DNA of 64,000 nucleotides from Rhodophyticola sp017644125 (GTDB lineage Bacteria > Pseudomonadota > Alphaproteobacteria > Rhodobacterales > Rhodobacteraceae): assembly GCF_042140125.1 (NCBI RefSeq), contig NZ_CP159473.1; one strand, given 5' to 3'. Both the position numbers and the translations under genes were made by a program. Positions within the stretch are counted from its first letter, which is position 1, and the number at the start of each line of letters is the position of its first letter. Shown here in pieces: positions 36,330 to 45,301 of this stretch. Below the pieces are notes generated by a model that worked only from the letters and a program-made list of their open reading frames with translations, ran no database searches and was not told where the DNA came from.

Positions 36330-37559
36330 CTATTCCGCCGCGTGCTGCCGCGCATCGGGGCCGTCGGCATAGAGATAGTCCCGCGTCAGCGGCACGGCCT
36401 GCTGATGCTTGGCCAGTTGCAGCTGGAACACGCATTGCCGGTGATGGCGGAAGGTCAGTTCCGAGGCCTTGAGATAGTAGCGCCACATCCGGGTGAACCG
36501 CTCGTCGTAGAGCGCTCGCGCCTCCGTCTCGCGAGTGGTGAACCGGTCATGCCAATGGCGCAGGGTTTCGGCGTAATGCAGCCGCCAGACCTCCAGATCG
36601 GTGGGGTAGAGGCCGGATTTTTCCATCGCTCTCGACATTTCCGACAGCGCCGGCACATAGCCGCCGGGGAAGATGTATTTGGTGATCCATGGCGATGTGC
36701 TGCCCGGGGGTGCCGCGCGGCCGATGGTGTGGATCAGCGCCACCCCGTCGGGTTTCAGCCGGTCGTTCACATGGGTGAAGTATTCCCGGTAATGGGGCAC
36801 GCCCACATGTTCGAACATGCCGATCGAGACCACGCGGTCGAACTGCCCCGTGACCGAGCGGTAATCGCGCAGTTCATAGCGGACCCGGCCGGCCAGCCCC
36901 GCCCGGGCGGCACGATCGGTGGCGATGCGGTGCTGTTCCTCCGACAGGGTGACGCCCAGAACGCGCGCGCCGTAATCGCGGGCCAGCGTCAGGCCGAACC
37001 CGCCCCAGCCGCAGCCGATCTCGAACACCTCCATGTCCGGTTGCAACAGCAACTTGCCGGCGATGTGGTGTTTCTTGGCCTCCTGCGCTTCTTCGAGGGA
37101 CATGTCGGGCCGGCTGAAATAGGCGCAGGAATACTGCCGGTCCTCGTCGAGGAAGAGATCGTAGAGCCGGGAGGACAGATCGTAGTGATGGGCGACGTTC
37201 TGCCGGGCGCGGTGCGCGGGGTTCCACTGGTCGAAGATGCGCCGGGCGCGGCGCAATCCAAGAGCAGTTTTCCGCCACCAGAGATGTTCTGATGCGACCG
37301 CGTTGCGTATGATCAGGGTCAGGAAACCCTCCAGATCATCCTGGGCGATGGTCATTCCGCCATCCATATAGGCCTCGCCCAGAGCCATTTCGGTACTCAG
37401 GACAAGGCGCCGGGGAAGGTCTTCATCGTGGAACCGGATACGGACGGGCGGGGCGTCCGCTGCGCCATATTTCCGTTCCTGTCCATCGGGATAGGTAACA
37501 TCAAGCGCACCGGTGGTGATGAACCCACCGAGCATGTGATCCAGAAGCCGGTCCCACAT
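36330..37559 (-). CDS. Cyclopropane-fatty-acyl-phospholipid synthase family methyltransferase
   Basis: A 409-residue SAM-dependent enzyme of the CFA synthase family, expected to modify unsaturated acyl chains of membrane lipids. Motifs are NVAHHYDLSSRLYDLFLDE, the SAM site VFEIGCGWGGFGLTLARDYG and SIGMFEHVG. Length is near that of E. coli Cfa. It is divergent from bchE; the shared 178-base region holds PpsR-type sites. Exact product chemistry (cyclopropane or methyl-branched) cannot be told. Confidence 0.88.
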   Translation of the reverse strand: MWDRLLDHMLGGFITTGALDVTYPDGQERKYGAADAPPVRIRFHDEDLPRRLVLSTEMALGEAYMDGGMTIAQDDLEGFLTLIIRNAVASEHLWWRKTALGLRRARRIFDQWNPAHRARQNVAHHYDLSSRLYDLFLDEDRQYSCAYFSRPDMSLEEAQEAKKHHIAGKLLLQPDMEVFEIGCGWGGFGLTLARDYGARVLGVTLSEEQHRIATDRAARAGLAGRVRYELRDYRSVTGQFDRVVSIGMFEHVGVPHYREYFTHVNDRLKPDGVALIHTIGRAAPPGSTSPWITKYIFPGGYVPALSEMSRAMEKSGLYPTDLEVWRLHYAETLRHWHDRFTTRETEARALYDERFTRMWRYYLKASELTFRHHRQCVFQLQLAKHQQAVPLTRDYLYADGPDARQHAAE

Positions 37560-37674
37560 CTTCTCGCCTCCCTCATCATGACAAGGTCGATCCGAAGCCC
37601 TCGGGGATCGGATTGTGCCAGACCCGTGCGGAAAAGAAAAGGTTAACGGGTCGAAACCGGCGAGGATTGATCTG

Positions 37675-37692
37675 TGTCAAGGCAGATTGACA
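37675..37692. promoter_or_regulatory. PpsR/CrtJ-type site 1 upstream of bchE
   Basis: TGTCAA-GGCAGA-TTGACA is a perfect 6-bp inverted repeat and fits the PpsR/CrtJ consensus TGT-N12-ACA. It ends 45 bases before the bchE start. The right half TTGACA may also serve as a -35 element, which would explain repression by occlusion. Confidence 0.65.
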
Positions 37693-37700
37693 TATTTGCG

Positions 37701-37717
37701 TGTGGTCTGGGTTGACA
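37701..37717. promoter_or_regulatory. PpsR/CrtJ-type site 2 upstream of bchE
   Basis: TGT-N11-ACA (TGT at 37701, ACA at 37715) with the half-site TTGACA. It starts 8 bases after site 1, the spacing known for cooperative CrtJ binding at bchC in Rhodobacter capsulatus. It is one base shorter than the strict consensus. Confidence 0.5.
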
Positions 37718-37737
37718 GATAAGCAGGGAGACGGGCC

Positions 37738-39381
37738 ATGCGGATTGTGTTGATACATCCGAATTATCACTCCGGCGGGGCGGAGATCGCGGGCAACTGG
37801 CCGCCGGCCTGGGTTGCCTATCTGGCGGGGTCGCTGAAATCGGCGGGCTTCGACGACGTTCAGTTCATCGACGCGATGACCCATGATCTGAGCGAGGGCG
37901 ATCTGCGTGTCAGACTGGCGGAGTTGCAGCCCGACGTGGTGGGCACGACCGCGATCACGCCGTCGATCTATGTGGCCGAGCAGACCTTGCAGGTGGCCAA
38001 GGAAGTGGTGCCGAACGCGCTGCGGGTTCTGGGCGGGGTGCATGCGACCTTCATGTACAAGCAGGTGCTGAGCGAATGCGACAGCGTGGATGTGATCGTG
38101 CGCGGCGAAGGCGAAGAGATCATCGTGGAGCTGATGGAGTCGGTGCGCGACGGACGCTGGCCCGCCGACAGGAACAGGATCAAGGGGCTTGCCTTCAAGG
38201 ACGGCGAGACGATCAAGGCGACGCAGGCGGCTTCCACGGTGAAGAACCTCGATGCGATCACGCCCGACTGGTCGCTGCTGGAATGGGAGAAATACATCTA
38301 TGTGCCGCTTGGGCGCCGCGTGGCGATCCCCAATCTGGCGCGCGGCTGTCCGTTTACCTGCTCGTTCTGCTCGCAGTGGAAATTCTGGCGCGACTACCGG
38401 GTGCGGGACCCGCTGAAGGTGGTCGACGAGATCGAGCAGCTCGTGAACGAACACGATGTGGGCTTCTTCATCCTGGCCGACGAGGAACCGACCATCAACC
38501 GGCGGAAATTCATCCAGTTCTGCGAGGAGCTGATCAGGCGTGATCTGCCGCGGCGGGTGCAATGGGGGATCAACACACGGGTCACCGATATCATGCGCGA
38601 CAAGGAGCTGCTGCCGCTTTACCGGCGCGCGGGGCTGGTGCATGTGAGCCTCGGCACCGAGGCGGCGGCGCAGCTGAAACTGGATCAGTTCAACAAGGAA
38701 ACCAAGGTCGAGGAAAACAAGGAAGCGATCCGCCTGCTGCGGGAGGCGGATATCTTCGTGGAGGCGCAGTTCATCGTCGGTCTGGACAACGAGACGCCAG
38801 AGACGCTGGAAGAGACCTTCCAGATGGCCTGGGACTGGCAGCCGGATCTGGCCAACTGGGCGATGTACACGCCCTGGCCCTTCACGCCGCTGTTTCAGGA
38901 ACTCAAGGACAAGGTCGAGATCTTCGATTTCTCCAAATACAATTTCGTCACGCCGATCATGGCGCCCGAGGCGATGGACCGCGCCACGCTTCTGGACCGC
39001 GTGATGCATAATTACCGGCGCTTCTATTCCCGCAAGGCGCTGTTTTACTATCCCTGGCGCGGGAACGGATATCGGCGGAAATACCTGCTTGGCTGTCTGA
39101 AAGCCTTCGCAAAGGCCGGGTTCGCGCGGACCTTCTACGATCTGGGCAAGGCGAATTACTGGGGCCCGCAATCGAAGGACAAGGTGAATTTCAACTTCGA
39201 CCGGACACGAACGATCGCCAAGGCGCAGATGGACGACTGGCAGTCGACCCAGGACATCGCGGCGCAGAAACGGGCGCAGAAGGTGTCCCGCGATACTTCG
39301 TTCAAGATGCCGAACGGGGCCGAGGTAAAGGCCTGCGGCGGTGGCGACAAGCAGATGGATGACGTGATCCCGGCGGAGTGA
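37738..39381 (+). CDS. bchE: Anaerobic Mg-protoporphyrin IX monomethyl ester oxidative cyclase
   Basis: A 547-residue B12-binding radical SAM enzyme that closes the isocyclic ring of bacteriochlorophyll using water-derived oxygen. The N-terminus starts with the BchE signature MRIVLIHPNYHSGGAEI. The cobalamin-binding Rossmann part covers about residues 1-150, and the radical SAM cluster motif C-x3-C-x2-C is in RGCPFTCSFCSQW near residue 205. The ATG has GGGAGACGGGCC upstream. bchJ follows after four bases. The rest of a photosynthesis gene cluster is not visible in the window. Confidence 0.93.
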   Translation: MRIVLIHPNYHSGGAEIAGNWPPAWVAYLAGSLKSAGFDDVQFIDAMTHDLSEGDLRVRLAELQPDVVGTTAITPSIYVAEQTLQVAKEVVPNALRVLGGVHATFMYKQVLSECDSVDVIVRGEGEEIIVELMESVRDGRWPADRNRIKGLAFKDGETIKATQAASTVKNLDAITPDWSLLEWEKYIYVPLGRRVAIPNLARGCPFTCSFCSQWKFWRDYRVRDPLKVVDEIEQLVNEHDVGFFILADEEPTINRRKFIQFCEELIRRDLPRRVQWGINTRVTDIMRDKELLPLYRRAGLVHVSLGTEAAAQLKLDQFNKETKVEENKEAIRLLREADIFVEAQFIVGLDNETPETLEETFQMAWDWQPDLANWAMYTPWPFTPLFQELKDKVEIFDFSKYNFVTPIMAPEAMDRATLLDRVMHNYRRFYSRKALFYYPWRGNGYRRKYLLGCLKAFAKAGFARTFYDLGKANYWGPQSKDKVNFNFDRTRTIAKAQMDDWQSTQDIAAQKRAQKVSRDTSFKMPNGAEVKACGGGDKQMDDVIPAE

Positions 39382-39385
39382 GCGG

Positions 39386-39964
39386 ATGGCCAAGATCGGC
39401 CCCAATGCGATCCTGCAACTGGTTCCGGTACTGGAAGATGCCGCCGGGCCGGATACGGTGGCGCATATGCTGGCACTGGCGGGCGTGTCCAATTTGCCCG
39501 ACCCGGGGGCAGGCTTGATGGAGGAGGCGCCCGCCGCCCGGCTGCATCAGGTGATGCGGGCGGAGATGCCCGACGTGGCCCCGATGCTGGCCGACGCCGC
39601 CGGGCGGCGCACGGGCGACTACATTCTCGCCAACCGCATCCCGCCCGCGGCGCAGGCGGTGTTGAAATGTCTGCCCGCCAGACTGGCTGCCCCGATCCTT
39701 GCGAAAGCCGTGGCGAAGCATGCCTGGACCTTCTGCGGCTCGGGCGTGTTTCGGCTGGTCTCAACCTGGCCGGTGGTGTTCGAGATCGCGGATAATCCGG
39801 TCGTCCGGGGCGAGCATACGGCAACGCCGCTTTGCCACTGGCACGCGGCGGTGTTCGCGCGCCTGTTTTCCGCGCTCTGCGGGCCGGGCTGGCGCTGCGT
39901 CGAGATGCATTGCTGCGCTCAGGGGGCCGATGCCTGTCGCTTCGAGATGGTCCGGACCGGTTGA
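39386..39964 (+). CDS. bchJ: Bacteriochlorophyll synthesis protein BchJ (V4R domain)
   Basis: A 192-residue protein with a C-terminal V4R domain (about 110-190; FEIADNPVV, CVEMHCCAQGADACRFEMV). BchJ was once called the 4-vinyl reductase; later work assigned that step to BciA/BciB and left BchJ an accessory or substrate-carrier role. It forms a two-gene operon with bchE. Confidence 0.88.
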   Translation: MAKIGPNAILQLVPVLEDAAGPDTVAHMLALAGVSNLPDPGAGLMEEAPAARLHQVMRAEMPDVAPMLADAAGRRTGDYILANRIPPAAQAVLKCLPARLAAPILAKAVAKHAWTFCGSGVFRLVSTWPVVFEIADNPVVRGEHTATPLCHWHAAVFARLFSALCGPGWRCVEMHCCAQGADACRFEMVRTG

Positions 39965-40352
39965 CCTGCGGCGGGGTTCGCCCGCGTCACGCCCCCGTTC
40001 CGGGGGCCCTTCTTGGGCGAAGTTGTCTCCGACGGCCATATTTGCGGGATAGAGAAGGGGCGCGTTAACCCTTGGAAAAGATCCCGACCTTAGGATTTTG
40101 CCACGGTACAGGCAGCCATGCCGATGACCGTGGATGGAGAAGGCCCCTCCGGTGAAGCCGAAAGGATAGCCGCGGGGGGCCGGTCTCCGCCTGAAGTCCT
40201 GTCTTCTCTATCCCGCAAATATGGCCGCCGGAGGCGTCCGGCGGGTACCGGTTTTCCCGACGGTCCCACACCCCGGATACCTGTGCCAGGGGGCTGCGGG
40301 CCTCGGCTGGCGGGCGCGCGGGAGACGAGGCCCGGGCGGGGCCGTTTCCTCT
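39965..40352. other. Intergenic region after bchJ
   Basis: No gene is supported in these 388 bases. The only structure is intergenic repeat copy B with its long inverted repeat. Confidence 0.5.
40028..40232. repeat. Intergenic repeat element, copy B, bounded by inverted repeats
   Basis: A perfect 25-bp inverted repeat (40033-40057 with 40203-40227; arms start CGGCCATATTTGCGGG) encloses 145 bases. The enclosed part carries the blocks shared with copy A: GTTAACC (40064), CGGTACAGGC (40104) and GCCGATGACCG (40120). A transcript could fold into a long stem. It resembles a small non-autonomous element or a structured RNA; no transposase is near. Confidence 0.7.
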
Positions 40353-41471
40353 TCAGTCGATGAAATCGGTCGGGTCGACCGCTTCGAACCCGCGCCGCAC
40401 CTCGAAATGCAGGAAGGCAGGGTCGCCCGGGCCCACATCGGCCACGGTCTGGCCCCGGCTGATCCGGTCGCCGCGGCTGACCCGGATGTTCTGGATATTG
40501 GCGTAGACCGTCAGAAGATTGTTCGGATGGCGGATCACGAGAATCGGGATCTGGTCGGTATCACGGGTGATCGCCGCCACCTCGCCATCGGCCGCGGCGC
40601 GGACCGCGGTGCCGGTTGCGGCGGCGATATCGATGCCCTCGTTGCTGGAGGAGAAGGGCCGGATGATCGTACCGGCCACCGGGCGCTGCATCTGGGCGCT
40701 GGAGGCGGCGGGGGCCGGCGCCGGCGCCGGGGCGGCGGCCGGTTGCGATGTGTCGCGGAGATCGGGCGCATCCGGAAGCGGCGCGGTGGTGATCGGCTCG
40801 GGCAGCGGGTCCGCTGCCGATGGCGGGACCGGTGTGACCGATTGGCCGGGCGCGCCCGCGTCGTTCAGCGCGCCGGCCTCCTGGATCACCAGCGGAATGA
40901 TCAGGAACTGGCCTTCGCGCACCGAGAGGTCCGGGCCAAGCCCGTTCCATTCGGCCAGCGCCCGCACCGAAACGCCGTAGAGCCGGGCCACGGAATAGGC
41001 GGTTTCGCCACGGGTCACGCGATGGCGCACGGGTTCCGCGCCGGTCTGGACGGCGACGGGTGTCGCGGGGCGGTTGGCATCGGCCTCGTCGATGGCGGCG
41101 GATGCGATGGAGGTGATGTCCGTCCCGATGCCGGTGGGGCTGACCCGGCGGGGCAGGGCGATGATTTCACCCGCGCGCAGAGGGTCGCCGAGGTTGCGCC
41201 CGTTGAAGGACGCCAGTTCCTGCGCATCGAGCCCGAGGCGGCTTGCGACGCTGGACAGCGTGTCGCCCCGGCGCGCAACGGCGACCTGATAGGTCGGATA
41301 GGTGATCAGCCCGTTTGCATCGGGTTCCGGGCGCGGGGCGGTTTCGGCGTCCAGTGCGCTGTTCGCGATCGCATTGCCGCGAAAGTCGAAATCGAAATCG
41401 GCGCTGTTGCTGACGCAGCCGGCCAGAAGCGGCAGGCAGAGGCCAAGCAGAAGAGGTCTTGGGGCGGGCAT
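40353..41471 (-). CDS. NlpD-like lipoprotein, LysM and M23 peptidase domains
   Basis: A 372-residue lipoprotein (lipobox LLAGC at residues about 15-19) with two LysM peptidoglycan-binding motifs (around 75-120 and 165-210), a Pro/Ala linker and a C-terminal M23 domain (about 270-372; RPFSSSNEGIDIAAATGT and FLHFEVRRG). The HxxxD zinc motif is degenerate (SSNEGIDI), so it is likely an amidase activator such as NlpD/EnvC rather than an active peptidase. Start ATG 41471. It lies downstream of pcm and surE, a common arrangement. Confidence 0.88.
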   Translation of the reverse strand: MPAPRPLLLGLCLPLLAGCVSNSADFDFDFRGNAIANSALDAETAPRPEPDANGLITYPTYQVAVARRGDTLSSVASRLGLDAQELASFNGRNLGDPLRAGEIIALPRRVSPTGIGTDITSIASAAIDEADANRPATPVAVQTGAEPVRHRVTRGETAYSVARLYGVSVRALAEWNGLGPDLSVREGQFLIIPLVIQEAGALNDAGAPGQSVTPVPPSAADPLPEPITTAPLPDAPDLRDTSQPAAAPAPAPAPAASSAQMQRPVAGTIIRPFSSSNEGIDIAAATGTAVRAAADGEVAAITRDTDQIPILVIRHPNNLLTVYANIQNIRVSRGDRISRGQTVADVGPGDPAFLHFEVRRGFEAVDPTDFID

Positions 41472-41600
41472 TGCTCGGGGTGTCCTCAAAAAGATCGGTT
41501 CGCCATATGCGCGCGTCTGCACCGGTTGGCCCGGGGTCTCGCGCGTCGTTATGTCAGGTTTTACACCACAATGGCGGGTCAATGCCAGCCCCGGTGCGCA

Positions 41601-42242
41601 TCAGTCGGGCGCGACACCTTCGATCAGGGGCACGAAGCGGACGGGCAGAAGTTCGTGATACTGCAGCCCGTCGGGGCCACGGGTGACCTTGATCAGGCTC
41701 TGGATCGCGTCGGACTGCCCCACGGGCACGACCATGATGCCGCCTTCCTTGAGTTGCGCCAGAAGCGGGCCCGGCGGGTCCTCGGCAGCGGCGGTCACCA
41801 GAATGCGGTCGAACGGGGCCTGTTCGGGCAGGCCGAAACAGCCATCGCCGGTCATCACCGTCACATTGTGGATATCCTGCGCCGCAAGGCGTTTCTCGGC
41901 TTCCCGGATCAGGGTCCGGTGCCGGTCGATGCTGTAGACCCGTCGCGCCAGATGGCTGAGCACTGCGGCCTGATAGCCCGAGCCGGTGCCGACCTCCAGC
42001 ACCTTGTCGCGGGGCTGCACGTTGAGCGCCTGGGTCATCAGCCCGACTACGGAGGGTTGCGAGATCGTCTGCCCGCAGGAAATGGGCAGCGGCATGTCGT
42101 CATAGGCGCGGGTTTCGAAATGGCCGCGCACGAACTCGCCCCGGTCGACCTTTTCCATCGCGTCGAGCGTGCGTGCATCGGTGACGCCCTTGGAGCGGAG
42201 GGCGAAGAGGAACTGCATCTTGCGCTCGGCATCAAGGGTCAT
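41601..42242 (-). CDS. pcm: Protein-L-isoaspartate O-methyltransferase
   Basis: A 213-residue SAM-dependent repair enzyme for damaged aspartyl residues. Motifs are QTISQPSVVGLMTQ and the SAM site VLEVGTGSGYQAAVLSHLA. It follows surE with a 7-base gap and precedes the nlpD-like gene, the classical surE-pcm-nlpD order. Confidence 0.92.
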   Translation of the reverse strand: MTLDAERKMQFLFALRSKGVTDARTLDAMEKVDRGEFVRGHFETRAYDDMPLPISCGQTISQPSVVGLMTQALNVQPRDKVLEVGTGSGYQAAVLSHLARRVYSIDRHRTLIREAEKRLAAQDIHNVTVMTGDGCFGLPEQAPFDRILVTAAAEDPPGPLLAQLKEGGIMVVPVGQSDAIQSLIKVTRGPDGLQYHELLPVRFVPLIEGVAPD

Positions 42243-42249
42243 CGGCAGG

Positions 42250-43035
42250 TCATTCCAGGGCGGCCTTCAGATCGTCCAGCGCCTCATGCGCGGTCAGATC
42301 GGCGCGCAGCGGCGTGATCGAGATGTAACCTTCCAGATTGGCGTGGGCGTCGGTGCCGGGTGCGGTCGGAATATGCTGCGGCCCGCCCGTGATCCAGAGA
42401 AACCGCCGGCCGTTTGGAGCCGTGTGAGGGGCCATGCCGAACCCGGTATCGGTGCGGAACCCCTGCGCGGTGACCTTGCGGCCCCGGACATCGGCGGCAG
42501 GCGCGGGCGGGAAGTTCACATTGTAGAAGATCCGGTAATCGGCCTTGTCCCAGTGGCCCTGATCGACAAGGGCGCGGATCACGGCCGCGCCATGGCTGGC
42601 GGCGGCTTCGAACGGGTTGTCCAGATGCGCGTTGGCCGGGCCGTAATACTGCGACAGCGCAATGGCGGGCAGGCCTTGCAGCGCGGCTTCCATCGCGCCG
42701 CCGATGGTGCCGGAATAGAGCACGTTTTCGGCCGCGTTATTGCCCTTGTTCACGCCCGAGAGGACCAGATCGGGCCGGTTGTCCGACAGGACATCGTAGA
42801 GCCCGGCCAGAACGCAATCGGCGGGCGTGCCTTCGGCGGCGTAGCGGCGGGGCGCAAGTTCGGCGATCATTGTCGGGTGGACGTATGAGATGCAGTGGCC
42901 GACGCCCGATTGCTCGAAGGCCGGCGCCACGGTCCAGACCTCACCATCGGGGCCGGCGACCTCGGCGGCGATGGCCTCCAGCACCTTCAGGCCGGGCGCG
43001 TTGATGCCGTCGTCATTGGTGATGAGAATGCGCAT
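42250..43035 (-). CDS. surE: 5'/3'-nucleotidase SurE
   Basis: A 261-residue metal-dependent nucleotidase with the N-terminal MRILITNDDGINAPGL (metal-binding DD) and LVLSGVNKGNNAAENVLYSG. ATG 43035 fits the family start; an open frame to 43077 is not used. It leads surE-pcm-nlpD. Confidence 0.93.
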   Translation of the reverse strand: MRILITNDDGINAPGLKVLEAIAAEVAGPDGEVWTVAPAFEQSGVGHCISYVHPTMIAELAPRRYAAEGTPADCVLAGLYDVLSDNRPDLVLSGVNKGNNAAENVLYSGTIGGAMEAALQGLPAIALSQYYGPANAHLDNPFEAAASHGAAVIRALVDQGHWDKADYRIFYNVNFPPAPAADVRGRKVTAQGFRTDTGFGMAPHTAPNGRRFLWITGGPQHIPTAPGTDAHANLEGYISITPLRADLTAHEALDDLKAALE

Positions 43036-43191
43036 CTGCTGCCCCTGATCCTGCGGTGCCTGTGTTCTGGCCTGCAATAGCTTTTCCGATGGGGCGGGGT
43101 AAAGGCCGGAAGGCCGGCGCGGTGGTCGCGGCCGGTGAGGTGTTGCAGTTGAGAGATGCAGGCCGCGCCATCCCGGCGGCCTGCGCCTTGA

Positions 43192-43938
43192 TCAGCCCCG
43201 GCGCAGGCCGCGCGCAAAGCCGAGGGCGATGGCGAGAAAGGCCAGGATCACCCCGACCGCGAAGGGCAGGTTGAGCGGCTGGCTTGTGAAGACAGACACC
43301 GCGACACCCACGAGGGCCCAGTCCAGCGCCACCGCATAGGTGACCGGCGGGCGAAGCCGCAGGATGGCAAGGCCAAGCGCGCCGACGCCGATCAGGCCGA
43401 TCCAGCTGGCGGCGTCCGGGCCGAGCCCGGTCCAGCCCGTGAGCGTGGTGGCGCCCGCCACGAAACTGGCCGCCGTGAGCCAGCCCGCGTAAAGCCCGAT
43501 GGGTGCTGCGCAAAGCCACATATCCGCCATCGGCGCCCGGGCCATCGCCAGAACCGCCCCGCCCATCATCACGAAGATCAGAACCGTTGCGATCAGCGGG
43601 TTGAGAAGCGCCACGCCGATCCAGGCCGACCCGACCGCGAGGCTCAGGAAAAGCGGCCAGCGGGTTCTGTCCCAGCCCGGATCGGTATCCCGCTTGATCA
43701 GGCCGTAAAACGCCGAGACGATCAGCCAGGCATAGATAACCCCCCAGATCGAAAACGCATATCCCGCCGGTTGCAGCGCGAGGGGCGGCGTCGGGTTGGG
43801 GAACTGCTCCGGGTCGAAGCCGGTGAAGGGCTCCGTCATCAGCGGGGCCGCGGCAAAGGCAAGTGCGGCGCAGGTCAGAAGGATCGCCTTCAGCTTGGCG
43901 CCGTCCTGCGGGTCGTCGGGGTTTTCCAGTTCAGACAA
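43192..43938 (-). CDS. TspO/MBR-like integral membrane protein
   Basis: A 248-residue protein with about seven hydrophobic segments. The segment GYAFSIWGVIYAWLIVSAFY resembles the tryptophan-containing core of TspO-related proteins of about 250 residues, but the match is distant. TspO members bind porphyrins in photosynthetic bacteria, so a tetrapyrrole link is possible but unproven. The start is TTG 43938, overlapping serS by 8 bases and preceded by GGAGGGA. Confidence 0.6.
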   Translation of the reverse strand: MSELENPDDPQDGAKLKAILLTCAALAFAAAPLMTEPFTGFDPEQFPNPTPPLALQPAGYAFSIWGVIYAWLIVSAFYGLIKRDTDPGWDRTRWPLFLSLAVGSAWIGVALLNPLIATVLIFVMMGGAVLAMARAPMADMWLCAAPIGLYAGWLTAASFVAGATTLTGWTGLGPDAASWIGLIGVGALGLAILRLRPPVTYAVALDWALVGVAVSVFTSQPLNLPFAVGVILAFLAIALGFARGLRRG

Positions 43939-45223
43939 GATGTCCCTCCGCGTCGATACGGGTTTTGCCGCCCAGATAGGGATGGAGGGCTGCGGGCAGC
44001 GTGACGGAGCCATCCTCCTCCTGCCCGTTTTCCAGCACGGCGATGAGGGTGCGGCCCACGGCAAGGCCGGAGCCGTTCAGCGTATGCACGAACTCGGGTT
44101 TGCCGCCGCCCGCGGGGCGGAAGCGGGCATTCATGCGCCGGGCCTGAAAATCGCCGCAGGTGGAGCAGGAACTGATCTCCCGATAGGTGTTCTGCCCGGG
44201 CAGCCACACCTCGATATCGTGGGTGCGGCGCGCCCCGAACCCCATATCGCCGGTGCACAGGATCACCGTGCGGTAGGGCAGGCCGAGTTTTTCAAGGATG
44301 CCTTCGGCGCATCCGGTCATGCGCTCCAGCTCCGCATCGGAGTGATCGGGATGGGTGATGGAGACCATCTCCACCTTCTCGAACTGGTGCTGGCGGAGCA
44401 TGCCGGAAGTGTCGCGGCCCGCGCTGCCGGCCTCGGACCGGAAGCAGAGCGAATGCGCGGTATAGCGGCGCGGCAGATAATCTTCCTCGATGATCGTGTC
44501 GTTGACGATATTCGTCAGGCTGACCTCGGAAGTGGGGATCAGCCACCAGCCATTGGTGGTCTGATAGCTGTCCTCGCCGAACTTGGGCAACTGCCCGGTG
44601 CCATACATCATTTCGTCGCGGACGAGGACGGGGGCGTTGACTTCGGTGAGGCCGTTTTCGGTTGTGTGGGTGTCGAGCATGAACTGCGCCAGGGCCCGGT
44701 GCAGACGGGCGACGGCGCCGTTCAGGAGCACGAACCGGCTGCCCGACAGCTTGGCCGCCGTCTCGAAATCCATGCCGTCCTGCGTGGCCGCCAGCTGGTA
44801 ATGCTCCTTCGGCGTGAAGCTGAAATTGCGCGGGCTGCCCCAGCGGCGGATCTCCTCGTTATCGTCCTCATCCTCGCCATCGGGCACGCTGCCGTAGGGC
44901 AGGTTCGGCAGGGCCGCCAGCGCCTCGGTCAGGGCCGCGTCCCTGGCCTTCGCCTCCTCCTCCAGACGGGCGATTTCCTCTTTCTTTTCAGCTACAAGCG
45001 CGCGGAGACGTTCGAACTCCGCCTCATCCCCGCTGGCCTTGGCGCGGGCTACCTCTTTTGAGGCCGCGTTGCGGTCGGCCAGCGCGGTCTCGGCGGCCAG
45101 AATGCAGGCGCGGCGCGCCTCGTCCAGCGCCAGAATGGCGGCCGATTGCGGCGCAAGACCCCGGCGGGCGAGGGCGGTATCGAAAGCGTCCGGGTTGTCG
45201 CGGATGGCGCGGATATCGTGCAT
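43931..45223 (-). CDS. serS: Seryl-tRNA synthetase
   Basis: A 430-residue class II synthetase with the N-terminal coiled-coil arm (about 30-105) and catalytic motifs CFRSEAGSAGRDTSGMLR (motif 2) and the C-terminal NGSGLAVGRTLIAVLEN (motif 3). The start ATG 45223 (MHDIRAIRDNPD) is typical. The promoter region contains the 11-bp-phased CGGTATAT array. Confidence 0.95.
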   Translation of the reverse strand: MHDIRAIRDNPDAFDTALARRGLAPQSAAILALDEARRACILAAETALADRNAASKEVARAKASGDEAEFERLRALVAEKKEEIARLEEEAKARDAALTEALAALPNLPYGSVPDGEDEDDNEEIRRWGSPRNFSFTPKEHYQLAATQDGMDFETAAKLSGSRFVLLNGAVARLHRALAQFMLDTHTTENGLTEVNAPVLVRDEMMYGTGQLPKFGEDSYQTTNGWWLIPTSEVSLTNIVNDTIIEEDYLPRRYTAHSLCFRSEAGSAGRDTSGMLRQHQFEKVEMVSITHPDHSDAELERMTGCAEGILEKLGLPYRTVILCTGDMGFGARRTHDIEVWLPGQNTYREISSCSTCGDFQARRMNARFRPAGGGKPEFVHTLNGSGLAVGRTLIAVLENGQEEDGSVTLPAALHPYLGGKTRIDAEGHLV

Positions 45224-45301
45224 GGGTCGGGCCTCTGGTCGGGCAGGTGGTTCGGGCGGGGTATGCCCGATCCGGCGGCAGGTTTGAAGGGGAAATGGAG
45301 C

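Noticed and set aside
37576..39492. 638-codon open frame on the minus strand opposite bchE
   Set aside because: It is the antisense shadow of a clearly recognised bchE; the Arg/His-rich product has no domain.
40221..42317. 698-codon plus-strand frame over the nlpD-like and pcm genes
   Set aside because: Antisense shadow; the minus-strand genes have clear domains and start signals.
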